Origin: Criblamydia sequanensis CRIB-18 | Lineage (GTDB): Bacteria; Chlamydiota; Chlamydiia; Chlamydiales; Criblamydiaceae | Assembly (NCBI RefSeq): GCF_000750955.1 | Contig: NZ_CCEJ010000011.1 | Location: 1 to 64,000 of the forward strand | DNA: 64,000 nucleotides | Reading direction: 5' to 3' | Part shown: in pieces, positions 35,100-45,400 of the stretch | How the letters are laid out: each line of letters begins with the position of its first letter | How positions within the stretch are numbered: position 1 is the first letter of the stretch | The notes under the pieces: generated by a model | The model's input: only the letters and a program-made list of their open reading frames with translations | Databases searched by the model: none | Told to the model about the DNA's origin: nothing | Program-made: the position numbers and the translations under genes

Positions 35100-36740
35100 A
35101 TGAATTTTGAAACAAATTCTTTTAGTATAGATAGAGATAGCTCTTTGGATATTTTCAAATGGGGACCGTATGTTTCTCATGTTGAGCCTGAACCTGTATC
35201 CAATATCCTTAATTCAAGCCCAAAATCCGTAAAACCTAAGAGATATCGTAGATCCTATAATACAAAAGATGAATCCCGTGTAAAAAAGGCTTGGTTTATA
35301 TTTTTAGAATTGCTTCCCCGATTTATTTTGTTTAGATCACAAGAACAATTACTTTCGCAACGTTTTTTGAGGGAGATTGAGTTAGATGATGACAGTGATG
35401 TGATGCAAAAAATGAATGATTTGTTTTCAGACTTGCCTCATACAGAGGAACAACTGCTTAACCTTGATGGAAAGGTTAATATGTTTTATTCAAAAGAATT
35501 ACATCCATCAGGTTCAATAGGTAAAATGATCCTTCTTGCTAAATCTTCTAGGGGGAAATATAAATTAACTCCTCACAAAACTCTTATGAACCGTATTTAT
35601 GAAGAAGTGCAAAAGTTTAACACGGAAATTTGCGAACGCTGGGAAGTCTTTATTTTAAAGCATCATTTTAGACTTGTTAGTCAGGAAATAAGTGACTTTC
35701 AAAAAGGGTATAGACTTTCCAAGGTAACACTTAGGGAATCAAATCGAATTATTACATATGTATTAAATAAATATTTTCGTTCGAATTCACCTAAACTAAG
35801 AAGTTCTTTTTATCATCTTCTTAATCCGGCGGTACAACAATTAACAAATTGTGAAGAAAAACTAATTAGCGATTTGTGCGAGTTTGAAAAGAAAGAAATT
35901 GATATTCAAAATAGTGAGATTCAGCCTGAATTGAATAGACTTACTGCTGCTCGTGAGGCCTATTTGACAATTTTAGAGGATATTGGGGATGTGGTGGAAG
36001 AATCTATTCCTGAAATCAGAATAGAAGCTGAGAGATCAAGAGAACTCCTTATAAAGAAATTGGTAGGATTTGATCAATTTCTTACAGATAAAATGAACTC
36101 AACCCAAAGTGCCTTTGAGTCCCTGAGCCTCTCTTTGAAGGGGTACGATGACACAAGTGAGATATGCAGAAAGAGAATTGCAACTCTAAAGAAAGAAATC
36201 ACGGAAAATGAAGATAAAATCAGAGTTCTTGAAACCAAGATTAGCGCCTTAAGAGAAGAGCAGCGATCTAAACTTACAGGGGTCATTTACCAACTTGAGG
36301 AAATGATAAAAGAACATAAATTATCCTATTCGGCAAGTCTCATTCAGCCCGGACAAGTTCCAAAAATGCAAAAAGGAATAATCAATAAAGAAACAAGAGA
36401 GAAGTTTTTTAAATTGATTAGGGAACGTGATTGTTTGACTTTAATTATAGAGACGGAACATTTTTCAAAAACAAGTGCTGAATATTATCAAGAGATTTCA
36501 GAATTGGAAGATGAAAATAAAAAAATGTTGGTACAAATCAAAGAAGAAGAGTTGAGTCTTGCTCAATGTGAAATGGGTAAATCTTGTGACTCATTTAGTT
36601 TTTCAGACAGTGAGGAGCAAATTCGCTGTCTCACGAATATTCAAGATTATTTTCGGGGATTTTTAAAAAAAGAATTATTATATAAAGAAGGTCCTTGCAA
36701 AAAAGAAAAACAGTCTTCCGAAGGAGAAAAAGAAATCTAA
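35100..36740 (+). CDS. Coiled-coil hypothetical protein
   Basis: The 546 residues show a basic N-terminal stretch (K-P-K-R-Y-R-R-S-Y, about residue 45) and a helical middle. Long heptad-like regions lie at about 280-400 and 450-500, rich in Glu, Lys, Leu and Ile. No signal peptide, transmembrane segment or enzymatic motif is apparent. It has no clear ribosome site and is bordered on both sides by decayed or repeat DNA, with codons that look more A+T-rich than those of the housekeeping genes. Long coiled coils of this kind occur among chlamydial secreted proteins, but nothing in the sequence proves secretion. Function unknown. Confidence 0.65.
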   Translation: MNFETNSFSIDRDSSLDIFKWGPYVSHVEPEPVSNILNSSPKSVKPKRYRRSYNTKDESRVKKAWFIFLELLPRFILFRSQEQLLSQRFLREIELDDDSDVMQKMNDLFSDLPHTEEQLLNLDGKVNMFYSKELHPSGSIGKMILLAKSSRGKYKLTPHKTLMNRIYEEVQKFNTEICERWEVFILKHHFRLVSQEISDFQKGYRLSKVTLRESNRIITYVLNKYFRSNSPKLRSSFYHLLNPAVQQLTNCEEKLISDLCEFEKKEIDIQNSEIQPELNRLTAAREAYLTILEDIGDVVEESIPEIRIEAERSRELLIKKLVGFDQFLTDKMNSTQSAFESLSLSLKGYDDTSEICRKRIATLKKEITENEDKIRVLETKISALREEQRSKLTGVIYQLEEMIKEHKLSYSASLIQPGQVPKMQKGIINKETREKFFKLIRERDCLTLIIETEHFSKTSAEYYQEISELEDENKKMLVQIKEEELSLAQCEMGKSCDSFSFSDSEEQIRCLTNIQDYFRGFLKKELLYKEGPCKKEKQSSEGEKEI

Positions 36741-36891
36741 CCAACTGTTCATCACATTTCTGATGGGTATCAATAACAAGGTAAAGACTAAGAACACAAG
36801 TTGAGATCGTTGAATGACCTCTAGCATAAAAAAAACTCTAAAATCGAGTCTGTAAATTTTTATCTGTAAAAAATGATTAACTGAATTTTAG

Positions 36892-37018
36892 TAAAAAGCC
36901 GGCACTTATAACTCTCCATAGCCAAAACCTCCTTAGGTCAGGGCGAAGTGCCCCTGGCTTTAGATATAAACTTCCAACCTGCTTAGCCAGATTTAAATTC
37001 CAACTACCGGCTTTTTTA
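36892..37018. repeat. 127-bp inverted-repeat-bounded element with internal hairpins (MITE-like or structured RNA)
   Basis: The ends are AAAAAGCCGG (36893-36902) and CCGGCTTTTT (37007-37016), a perfect 10-bp inverted repeat 104 bases apart. Inside, CAGGGC (36939-36944) pairs with GCCCCTG (36950-36956). The overlapping CTGGCT (36954-36959) pairs with AGCCAG (36985-36990), so two exclusive folds are possible. The right end, CCGGC plus six T, would also act as a terminator-like tail. The G+C content is higher than the flanks. No gene is visible in 36741-37101. Confidence 0.5.
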
Positions 37019-37101
37019 TAAAATTCCGACTTTTGAAACACATTGTATATATATTCTTTTTAAGCTATCCTAATTGACCTTAAAACCTTAAAAAAAATGT
37101 T

Positions 37102-38370
37102 ATGACTCACCAAGAAAGACAGAAGTACCGCGTTGTTTCCCTGGGCTGCCGAACCAATCAATATGAAGGGCAAGCTTTTCAAGATCAATTAGAAGCCTCA
37201 GGCTTTAGTTTGGCAAGTCAAAATGAAGCTGCCGATATTTGTATTGTTAATACGTGTACTGTTACAGAACAGGCGGATTCGGCCAGTCGGCATGAAATAA
37301 AAAAACTAAAAAAAGAAAACCCCAACAGTAAAATTATTGTCACGGGTTGCTTTGCTGAGAATCATCCGGAAGACGCCGCTTCAATTGCCGGAGTCGATAA
37401 AGTCGTCTCAAATAAGGATAAGGAAAACCTTTTATCTCTTGTATACCCTGAGAAAGAATTTCCTGAATTCAGCGTTAAAAGATTTAATGCCAATACAAGA
37501 GCTTTTGTAAAAGTCCAAGATGGCTGTAACTCCTTTTGCAGCTATTGCATTATTCCCTATGTGAGAGGAAGGTCTCGCTCAAGATCTTTAGACGATATTC
37601 TAAAAGAAATTCAAGACCTGATCGATAATGGCTTTAAAGAGATTGTCTTAACCGGAATTAATATTGGAGACTTTGACGGCGGTTCGGAAAATCCACCTGT
37701 ACGGCTTGCAGAACTTGTTCGAAAAGTTGACAGTATGGAAGGGATACATCGTATACGAGTTTCTTCAATTGATCCCGATGAAGTGGACGAAGACTTAGCC
37801 GACGCCATTTTAAACGGAAAAAAGACCTGCCATTCCATGCACGTCGTTCTTCAATCCGGCTCTAATGTTATTTTAAAGAGGATGAATCGAAAATATACAA
37901 GGCAAATCTTTTTTAAGACGGTGGATTTTTTAAGAAGCGAGAGTCCCGACTTTACTTTTACAACAGACATTATCGTCGGTTTCCCGGGTGAAACAGAAAT
38001 AGACCATCTAGATACTTTATCTGCGATGAGAGAGGTCCGTTTTGCAAAAGTCCATATGTTTCCCTATAGTGATCGAGAAAGAACTAAGGCGTCATCCATG
38101 CCAAATAAAGTCTCTCCTTCCATTATCAGTCGAAGAAAACAAGAAGTCTTACGTTTATCCGAGAAGCTAAGTTTTGAGCTGAGAGAATCTTTTTTAGGCA
38201 GAGAAATGACAGTCTTAACAGAAAAAAGAGAAGGTCAGGGAAAGATAGAGGGGCATACCGAAAACTTTCTAAATGTTTTGATCCAATCGGACACACTTAA
38301 ACCAAATGAGATTGTTCGTGTTAAATTAATTGAAAATACACCTGCCGGATTGATCGGAGAGCTTCTCTAG
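37102..38370 (+). CDS. mtaB: tRNA (t6A37) methylthiotransferase MtaB
   Basis: This 422-residue radical SAM enzyme adds the methylthio group to N6-threonylcarbamoyl-A37 of ANN-decoding tRNAs. The N-terminal UPF0004 domain starts V-S-L-G-C-R-T-N-Q-Y-E, the form that separates MtaB from MiaB, with further cluster cysteines in N-T-C-T-V-T and V-T-G-C-F-A. The radical SAM motif C-N-S-F-C-S-Y-C is near residue 141. A TRAM domain ends the protein. Its relative MiaB is encoded at 56908-58245. There is no Shine-Dalgarno sequence, and the gene starts just after the inverted-repeat element. Confidence 0.94.
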   Translation: MTHQERQKYRVVSLGCRTNQYEGQAFQDQLEASGFSLASQNEAADICIVNTCTVTEQADSASRHEIKKLKKENPNSKIIVTGCFAENHPEDAASIAGVDKVVSNKDKENLLSLVYPEKEFPEFSVKRFNANTRAFVKVQDGCNSFCSYCIIPYVRGRSRSRSLDDILKEIQDLIDNGFKEIVLTGINIGDFDGGSENPPVRLAELVRKVDSMEGIHRIRVSSIDPDEVDEDLADAILNGKKTCHSMHVVLQSGSNVILKRMNRKYTRQIFFKTVDFLRSESPDFTFTTDIIVGFPGETEIDHLDTLSAMREVRFAKVHMFPYSDRERTKASSMPNKVSPSIISRRKQEVLRLSEKLSFELRESFLGREMTVLTEKREGQGKIEGHTENFLNVLIQSDTLKPNEIVRVKLIENTPAGLIGELL

Positions 38371-38417
38371 AATTTCGAAAGAAGTCCAATATTAAAAAGA
38401 AAAAATAGTTAAAGAAT

Positions 38418-39437
38418 ATGCATATCAGGATAAACGATCGTTTTCGCCCCTTCACAAGAAAGCCTGGAACACTTTTGCTTATCCCCGGCACTTCTTTAGG
38501 GGTTAAAATTTATCCTGCGAAACTTTTTTTCTTCGAGTTGGATTCTAAAACTCCAAATCCCTTATTTGAGATGGACTTAAATTTTGAGGGGATTGCGAGC
38601 CGTTTTTTAGCCCTTGCTGATCTAGAAAGAGGCAGAATCCAAGTACAGTTTAACACATCTCAAGGTGAAAGAGTGGTCTATCGATTGCTTAGAGAGGAGA
38701 ATAAAATCCTATTTGTCTTCGATAAAAAACCAAGTTCACTTACCCTTTGGCTTAACAAAAACCCAACTATAGAAGAAGAGTTCTTTGTACTTCCCTACAG
38801 TCCGAAGGGCGAGCAAATTCCCGTCAAGGAGAGACTTTCTTTAGGTGTCAATAAAGCCCAAGATTTTGATAAAATTAAAGAGAGAAGCTCTTTAAAAGAG
38901 TTAATACCCCTTTGGTTTTTCCTTGGTAGTCTGACCCCGAGAGGCAAAGACCCTTTGCAGTCTTTCTCAAAAAAAGAAGAGCTTGAGGATTTCCTTGAGA
39001 AAACGCTTCAGCTAGAGTTTTCTGGGATTCTTGCCCCTGATGCTTCAAAAACCTCTTATCTAGCCCCTCATAATAAGCCCTTAGAACACTCTCCTTTTTC
39101 GATTTTAAACGAGGGCTATCTTCTTATTAAATCCCTCTTCATTCAGGAAACGGAAGACACCCTCTTCATTCTTCCTCATCTTCCTCCGTTTTGCAAGACA
39201 GGACGTCTTAAAGCTGCTCTAACTAATGGGTTTATAGAGCTTGAGTGGAGAAAACATAAGGTCTTAAAACTAATTTACCATTCTTTTGAGGATCAAAAAC
39301 TCAACCTGAAGATGGGAACTCTTATCAAGCAATGTCGTTTTTCTGACTCAAAGGAAAGCAAAATTAACATTACTAACTTTCTTAATATTTCCTTTAAAAA
39401 AGGTCATTCTTATTACTTTGATAAATTTATCATTTAA
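38418..39437 (+). CDS. Hypothetical protein, beta-rich
   Basis: The 339 residues contain no signal peptide, membrane segment or known catalytic motif. The N-terminal third is beta-rich. A segment near residues 245-290 (L-F-I-L-P-H-L-P-P-F-C-K-T-G-R-L-K, then G-F-I-E-L-E-W-R-K-H-K-V-L-K) resembles the C-terminal beta-sandwich of GH95/GH65-type glycosidases, whose pattern is L-P-x-x-W-x-x-G-x-(V/L)-K-G-L then G-F-x-V-x-x-x-W-x-x-G-x-L. I see no catalytic acid from such a family, so this is only a structural hint. It lies 48 bp after mtaB and 50 bp before the giant gene, on the same strand. Confidence 0.65.
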   Translation: MHIRINDRFRPFTRKPGTLLLIPGTSLGVKIYPAKLFFFELDSKTPNPLFEMDLNFEGIASRFLALADLERGRIQVQFNTSQGERVVYRLLREENKILFVFDKKPSSLTLWLNKNPTIEEEFFVLPYSPKGEQIPVKERLSLGVNKAQDFDKIKERSSLKELIPLWFFLGSLTPRGKDPLQSFSKKEELEDFLEKTLQLEFSGILAPDASKTSYLAPHNKPLEHSPFSILNEGYLLIKSLFIQETEDTLFILPHLPPFCKTGRLKAALTNGFIELEWRKHKVLKLIYHSFEDQKLNLKMGTLIKQCRFSDSKESKINITNFLNISFKKGHSYYFDKFII

Positions 39438-39477
39438 AATACTATAAATTACCTCAAAAAAATGATAAACTTATCTT

Positions 39478-39482
39478 GGAGG
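39478..39482 (+). promoter_or_regulatory. Shine-Dalgarno site that fixes the start of the giant gene
   Basis: GGAGG lies 5 bases before ATG 39488. A longer frame opening at TTG 39476 would contain this site inside its coding sequence, so the ATG is chosen. Confidence 0.8.
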
Positions 39483-39487
39483 TAATT

Positions 39488-42400
39488 ATGGTGTTTTTAC
39501 CTAAGGATTTGCCTGCTCCCTTACAAAAAAAGCTATCGGTTTTGTCGGAAACAGAAGTCGTTCAGCGACTTAAGGAATCCAATGAAGACCTTGAGCTTTT
39601 CCTCTCCGCGGCCTCCGTTGATAAGGCTTGGGCAAATGATAGAAAAGCTTTTGTCTTACATAAAAAATTAATCCAAGTCATCCCTTTTTCAAATAGCCGG
39701 ACTGCTTTAAAGATTCTGGAAATTTGCGAATCCTCCGATTTTTTCTTTGATCGATTTAAAGAAATTGCGGGCTCTTCAAAAGAACTTATGAAAAGCTGCT
39801 TAAAATCAGCTTTGAAAAATCCCAAGTGGTTGCAGGAACATGCCAAAATTCGAAATCAACTGGTTGAAGTTTGTTTCAACCATCAATTTAACCGGGGAAA
39901 AATTTCTTCAGCTTTAAATAAGTTGGTTCAAAGCCAGGACTTCTTTCTTGAAGGGTCCGCTGATAAACTAATAGAAGAGGCTATAAGGAATAAGGATGAT
40001 AATTTAGCTGCTTTTTTAATCGAGAAAAAAGCTTTTGTTCAACCGGCAGTAAAAGAAGAGCTTTTTTCTCTTTTAATTCAATCGGGTAAAGCAGAGCTTG
40101 TTGAATCGGTAAAGATCCTCTTAAAGCTTATTTTGCTTCGTTCTATTGAAGATAGACCTCGAGACATAATGAAAGAATTACTCTTCCATTATGATTATTT
40201 GATTCGGTTTGATAAAAAAGAAATTGAAAAACAAAAGAAGAGCCTGCTTATCGTAAAGTTATGTGCTGCTGCAGGTTTCAAACAGGAAGAGAGCAAACCA
40301 TCCCAAACAACTTCCTTCTTAAGAAAAGATAGCCTTCAAATCGAAAGAGAGAGAGTCCTTGAACCCGTAAAGAAAAAGGCGGAAGATTTAAGCATAGGGT
40401 ATGAAGCTTTTCATGCGCTTCCGGAAGAGGAAGTTCTAAAAAAAATATCTTCTTCAAAAGAACTTATAAAATTGGTGGAATGGCTTAAATACACACCTTT
40501 AGCAAAAACATGGCTTGAAGAGCATCCAAGAGTACTAAATATTATAAAAAATGAATTAAGCAACGCCAAGTTGATTGATCAAAAAAAAGAGTTTTTTAGC
40601 GTTCTCCATACCTTAAAAATCCTAGAAAATAAGGATTATCAAATCTTATTAAAAGAGGCGATAGAAAATAACGATGAAAGTTTTGCCTTCTATCTTATTT
40701 CGGAGCTAGACCCTTTTGTTTTAAAAGGCGGGTTTCAAGGTAGATCCTTTATAGAAATAGCCGTCGATCATTTTGGTTTTTATTCAATTGCGCTAAAGCT
40801 TATAGAAAAAGGGGTTTCAATCCTTCCTCTGCTTAATCAACAGGGGATCCTTTTTCAAACCCTAGGCAACGCTTTAGGAACGCTTAAGAAATCAGAAGAC
40901 GCGATTAAATTTTTAAATGAGCTTGTAAAAAACAAAAGAGTCTTTCAAGGGTTGGATTCTAGTGATAGGTTAAAAATTTTCAATTTACTGCTATCTGACG
41001 AGTCGAATTTAGGTGAAGAATTAGCTATTAAATTTGTTCTAGTTGACAAATCCTTCATTACCTTAAGAGATGAAAACGGAAATACTCTTTTGCATAAAGC
41101 CCTAATGGAAAGGAACTATAAACTGGCAGAAGTTCTTCTAACTCTTGCAGATGAACATCTTCTTAAAAGTCCCAATAAGGAGGGGATAACACCCCTTTAT
41201 CTAGCTTTAGAAAAAGAAAGAACAGAGTTTATCTATTTTCTTTTAGATAGCGGGGTGTCCTTAAGCGACCCGGTAGACAAGGATGGAAATACAGCTCTTC
41301 ATTTAGCTTATATTAGAGACGAATATTTTGTGATTCAAAGTCTGCTTAATTATGGTGCACACCCTTTTATAAAAAATTATAAAGGCGAAAGAGCAATCGA
41401 TTTATCTAAAGAGACTGATGACAGACCCCCTCCCTTAATTGATAACGAAGAAAGTTTAGAGGACTTAACTACAACCATAAACCTAGCCAATTTATTTGCG
41501 GATCATTTTTTCCAAAACATGAAAGATGAAGAGGGGCGAAACCTAGAGGGCAACGTTTTTTTTCTTTCTATTCGATATTTTAGAACTCTTTTAAAAACTT
41601 CCTTGCAAGATTCTGAAAACTTAACAGTAAAATCCTATAAAAATAAATTAAAGGAGTTGGAAAATCGATTAAAGAAACTGGAAGCTTTTGCTAAAACACT
41701 GGCAGACATCCCTTTAATAAAGACTGAGTATGATAAAAAAAGGGCTTTTACCTTATTAGAAGATCGAATCCGTCATCAGGTTAAGCGGCTGAAGGAAGGT
41801 GAGGCTCTTTTAATACCCTCCGGTTGGGTAAATCATGCGATGCTGCTTGAGGTTAAAAAAGAAAAAGAAGGCTATGCCCTAACTATTTTTAATACGGGGG
41901 ATGGGACACCTTTTCATGAAAGATTTGTCACTCATTCAAAAACTTATATTAATCCTGTCCAAATTTACGAAAAAGTGCCCTTAGAGCGGATTATCGAAAC
42001 TGGCTTTTTAAAGACGCTTTTAGAGATTAAAACAGAAACCAAGGAAGCTTCGTATGGAGCAAGTGATCTTTATATGGCCGCTTTCAAACGTTTCGAACCT
42101 TTTAAAAAAGAAGTGCCTAAATCCGAAAAATTGTTTTTAACGGGACAAAGAGCCGGAAGCTGTACTATGAGGGTACAAAACGCTTATGTGAAGAATTATT
42201 TTAAAAATGAGCCTAACGGGGCATTAATCCTTTACGAAATGAAAAAAAATGCCTTAAAGGAAGTACTGAAAAAAATTAAAGCAAGTCCCGAAGTTCCAAA
42301 AAACGATTCATTTGTAACAATAGTTAAGGGAGCTCTAGAAGATTTTAGCAGAACCACCCTGAGCCATTTTTTAACAGGGGTTGGTGAAGAAGAGGATTTT

Positions 42401-45400
42401 TTTAATCACGTCTATCTATCAGATTTTAAAGACATCCTAAGAGAGTTAAATATTGATACGAAACTAAAAAGATTCGAGAATCTTAAGAATTCGGAATTAC
42501 AATTAATTGAGAAAAGACTTTTTGCCCATGCTAAAGCTAGGAAAAAAGGAAAGAGAAAAATAAAAGACCCCCTAGGGAATAAAACGGCTATAGAATCCCT
42601 TTTTCTCATACACGAAATTTTTGATTTAATGCCGGCTTTAAAGGATTCCTCTTCACACCCGGATTTTAGTTTGCCCCAAGGTCTTTTATCTAATAAAACG
42701 GTTTTAAAAGAGAGTGTAAGCCGTCTTTTATCGGGGTTAGAGAAACCGGGTAGAATTTCAGGTGAAAAGGAAGAGCCGGCAGCTCAAATATCACCTTATT
42801 TCGAATGGGGTAAAGAAAGCAATCTCAAAGACATCTTGAAAAACCTTCAAAATCAAACTGATTTTATCGATAGCTACGCCAAATTTGAAACGACCCGAAC
42901 TAAAGAAAAGAAGGTTCTAGATTTATCTTCAAAAGTGCTATCGGAAATGAGTCTGCCCCCTATAGATCGTGTGGCGCTTAAAGATTTGTCTCTTATTGAA
43001 GTTAAGAATGCCCTAGAAAATCTTGATCGCTTAACCAAAATAATCATGGAAAATATAAACCATGATCCTATTGCTTACCCTGACAGGATCATCGCATTAT
43101 ATGCAGCTATTGCTTGGATTCATGCTCTTTCTGAAGTTTACGATCATGAAACGACCCCCGATATTTTTCCTTTAAGGGATTTTGCCATAGACACAACTCT
43201 CTTAACAGATCTAGAGCAAAACTTTCATAATGTGATTTACGATCCTGAACTTAAATCCAGATTGAATGGTTTGATCAATTATTTTAATCAAGTGAACTCA
43301 TCAAAATCCACCTCTATGACTCTTTTTGCTTATCCCAAATGGCCTGGAAAAGAAGGGAGCATTCAACTCCCTCTTCCGGCTTTTGGCGAACACCAGTACT
43401 TGCAAGAAATTGTTAGAGATCTAGAGAAAAAGGAAAGCGGGGTTTTAAAGCTGATAGATAAGAGGTATGAGAAATTAGATTACTCGATAAGAAAAAAAAT
43501 CACTTTAAGTGACTTTAGAATCGCTTCCCTTTTAGTTTCAAAATCCCAATTGCCGCTTACATTTTCAATGGCGATGACGGTATTTAACATGGCTTATTTC
43601 TTATGTCATGCCACATCTAGTGATATTGAAGACAAAGGTTCCTTGCCTCAAGGCCCTATCCTAAAAATTACGGAAAAAAGCAGCGATTTAAAAGGTGAAA
43701 GAGATTTTGTATTAGATTATAACTTTGCTATAAGAAGAACTCTTAGAGATAATATTTTAAGAAAACACCTTTCTTCAAATAAAATAAAGGGAATGGGCTC
43801 ATATGCCAAGACACATGGACCTTTAGCTGAACACTATTCTGAAGGGTCTTTACCCACCCAAACCATCGATGCCTTAAGCCCCGTTACTTCCGAAAATCAA
43901 TACACCTTGCAATCTCCAACAACCCTACGAGGCATTCTTGCAGTCTCACTGAGCCATCCACTTAAGTTTTATCATTTGATCGATTGGTTAAAAAACTCTT
44001 CAAAAGAGCTTTTTGAGAAAGAGAAAAGAGTTTTTCTTTCATTAATTTTATTTAAAGGGAATGACCTTGCTAATGCTTTAAAAGAAGACCCCTCGCTTGG
44101 AGATAAACTTTTAAAGGCTCTTTCTGTATCCTTAGACGAGATCTCTTTTTCATTAATTAGTTTAAAAGAGAGTGTTAATGAAAAAACTAAAGGGGAGTTA
44201 AGTTCTCTTTCTGAAGCTAAATTATTTTTAACCCATCAAAAAATCAGATTTCTTAAATTTCTCCAAAATGAAGGGATTCTTTCTCAAGAAGAGGCTCAAA
44301 ATTTAGTCACTAACGAAAGGTCTCAAATACTCGATTTATTGAAATTCGGAGAATCATTTAAGATTGAAGCCATTAAAAATTTTTCAAGGGATTGCTTCCT
44401 AGCAAGTTTTCTTTACTTTCCCCCTAAAGAAAAAAGCGAATATTATTTATTACTCGACCAATTCCTTTCGCAGGAAGAAGACCAAAATACTGTTTTAGAC
44501 CCCTCCATACATCATGATGCCATAAAAGGCTTTTTAAGAGCCTCTGATGGGTTGTCTTTGCTCTTTGAGGAACCCGAAAATGAAAATGGTTCTTTTATCA
44601 GACATTTTCTTAAGCAAAAATTTGATATCATAGTTAGCCAAGGGACGAAGTTTCTCATTCGGTACCCCATAGTTGAATTTAGCGCTTTTAACAGTGAATT
44701 CAAGCTTGATTTAATGACCGGGTCTTTAAGGCAAGATGGCCTTCTTCTTCAGGACTTAAGCGACATTGAGAGTCATTCTTTGTATATCGAGCTTTTTAAA
44801 GACGAAAAATTAAAACCCGGAAAAGTCATTAAGGGCAACGATGAGATTCTATTTGAAGGATGGAGAGGAAAAAATAAAATCATCTTTACTTTAGGTCAAA
44901 TTTCCAAAAAAAAGCAGCGTTTAAAAATCGAACAGGAATTTGAAGGGGAACTTTTTAAATACATTCCCAATAAAAAAATTCCTAAATTCCCTGACTGGTT
45001 TCCTTTAGAAAAATTACCTGTTACAGAAAATTATACTTTTTGGGCTTCTAACACTAGTGAGAGAGTTCTTATCGTTGATAAGACAACCAAAGAGATCAAA
45101 GAGGTTGATAGCTTTGGGGCGATTAAAATTGAAGGAGAGCTTTATGATTGGTTGGAGGCTTCAAAAATTCCAAGCGCCAAAAGTTTATTCCAATTAGATG
45201 ACGTCCCTTATGTAGCTGTTTTAAAAAAAGAAGAGGGGATTCATGAATTTGATCTTAGGATTAAATATAACAGGCTTATAGATGAAAAAGGCATAAAGCT
45301 TGAATTTAGAAGAAACACTCATAACCAGTGGGTTTTTCTGCAAGATCCCAACTTTCATATAGCTGAAACGCAAAAAATCCGGGGAATAAGCCCTACTTTC

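Noticed and set aside
39476-39487. TTG start 12 bases upstream of the giant gene's ATG
   Set aside because: The GGAGG ribosome site would fall inside the coding sequence. The ATG at 39488 has ideal spacing to it.
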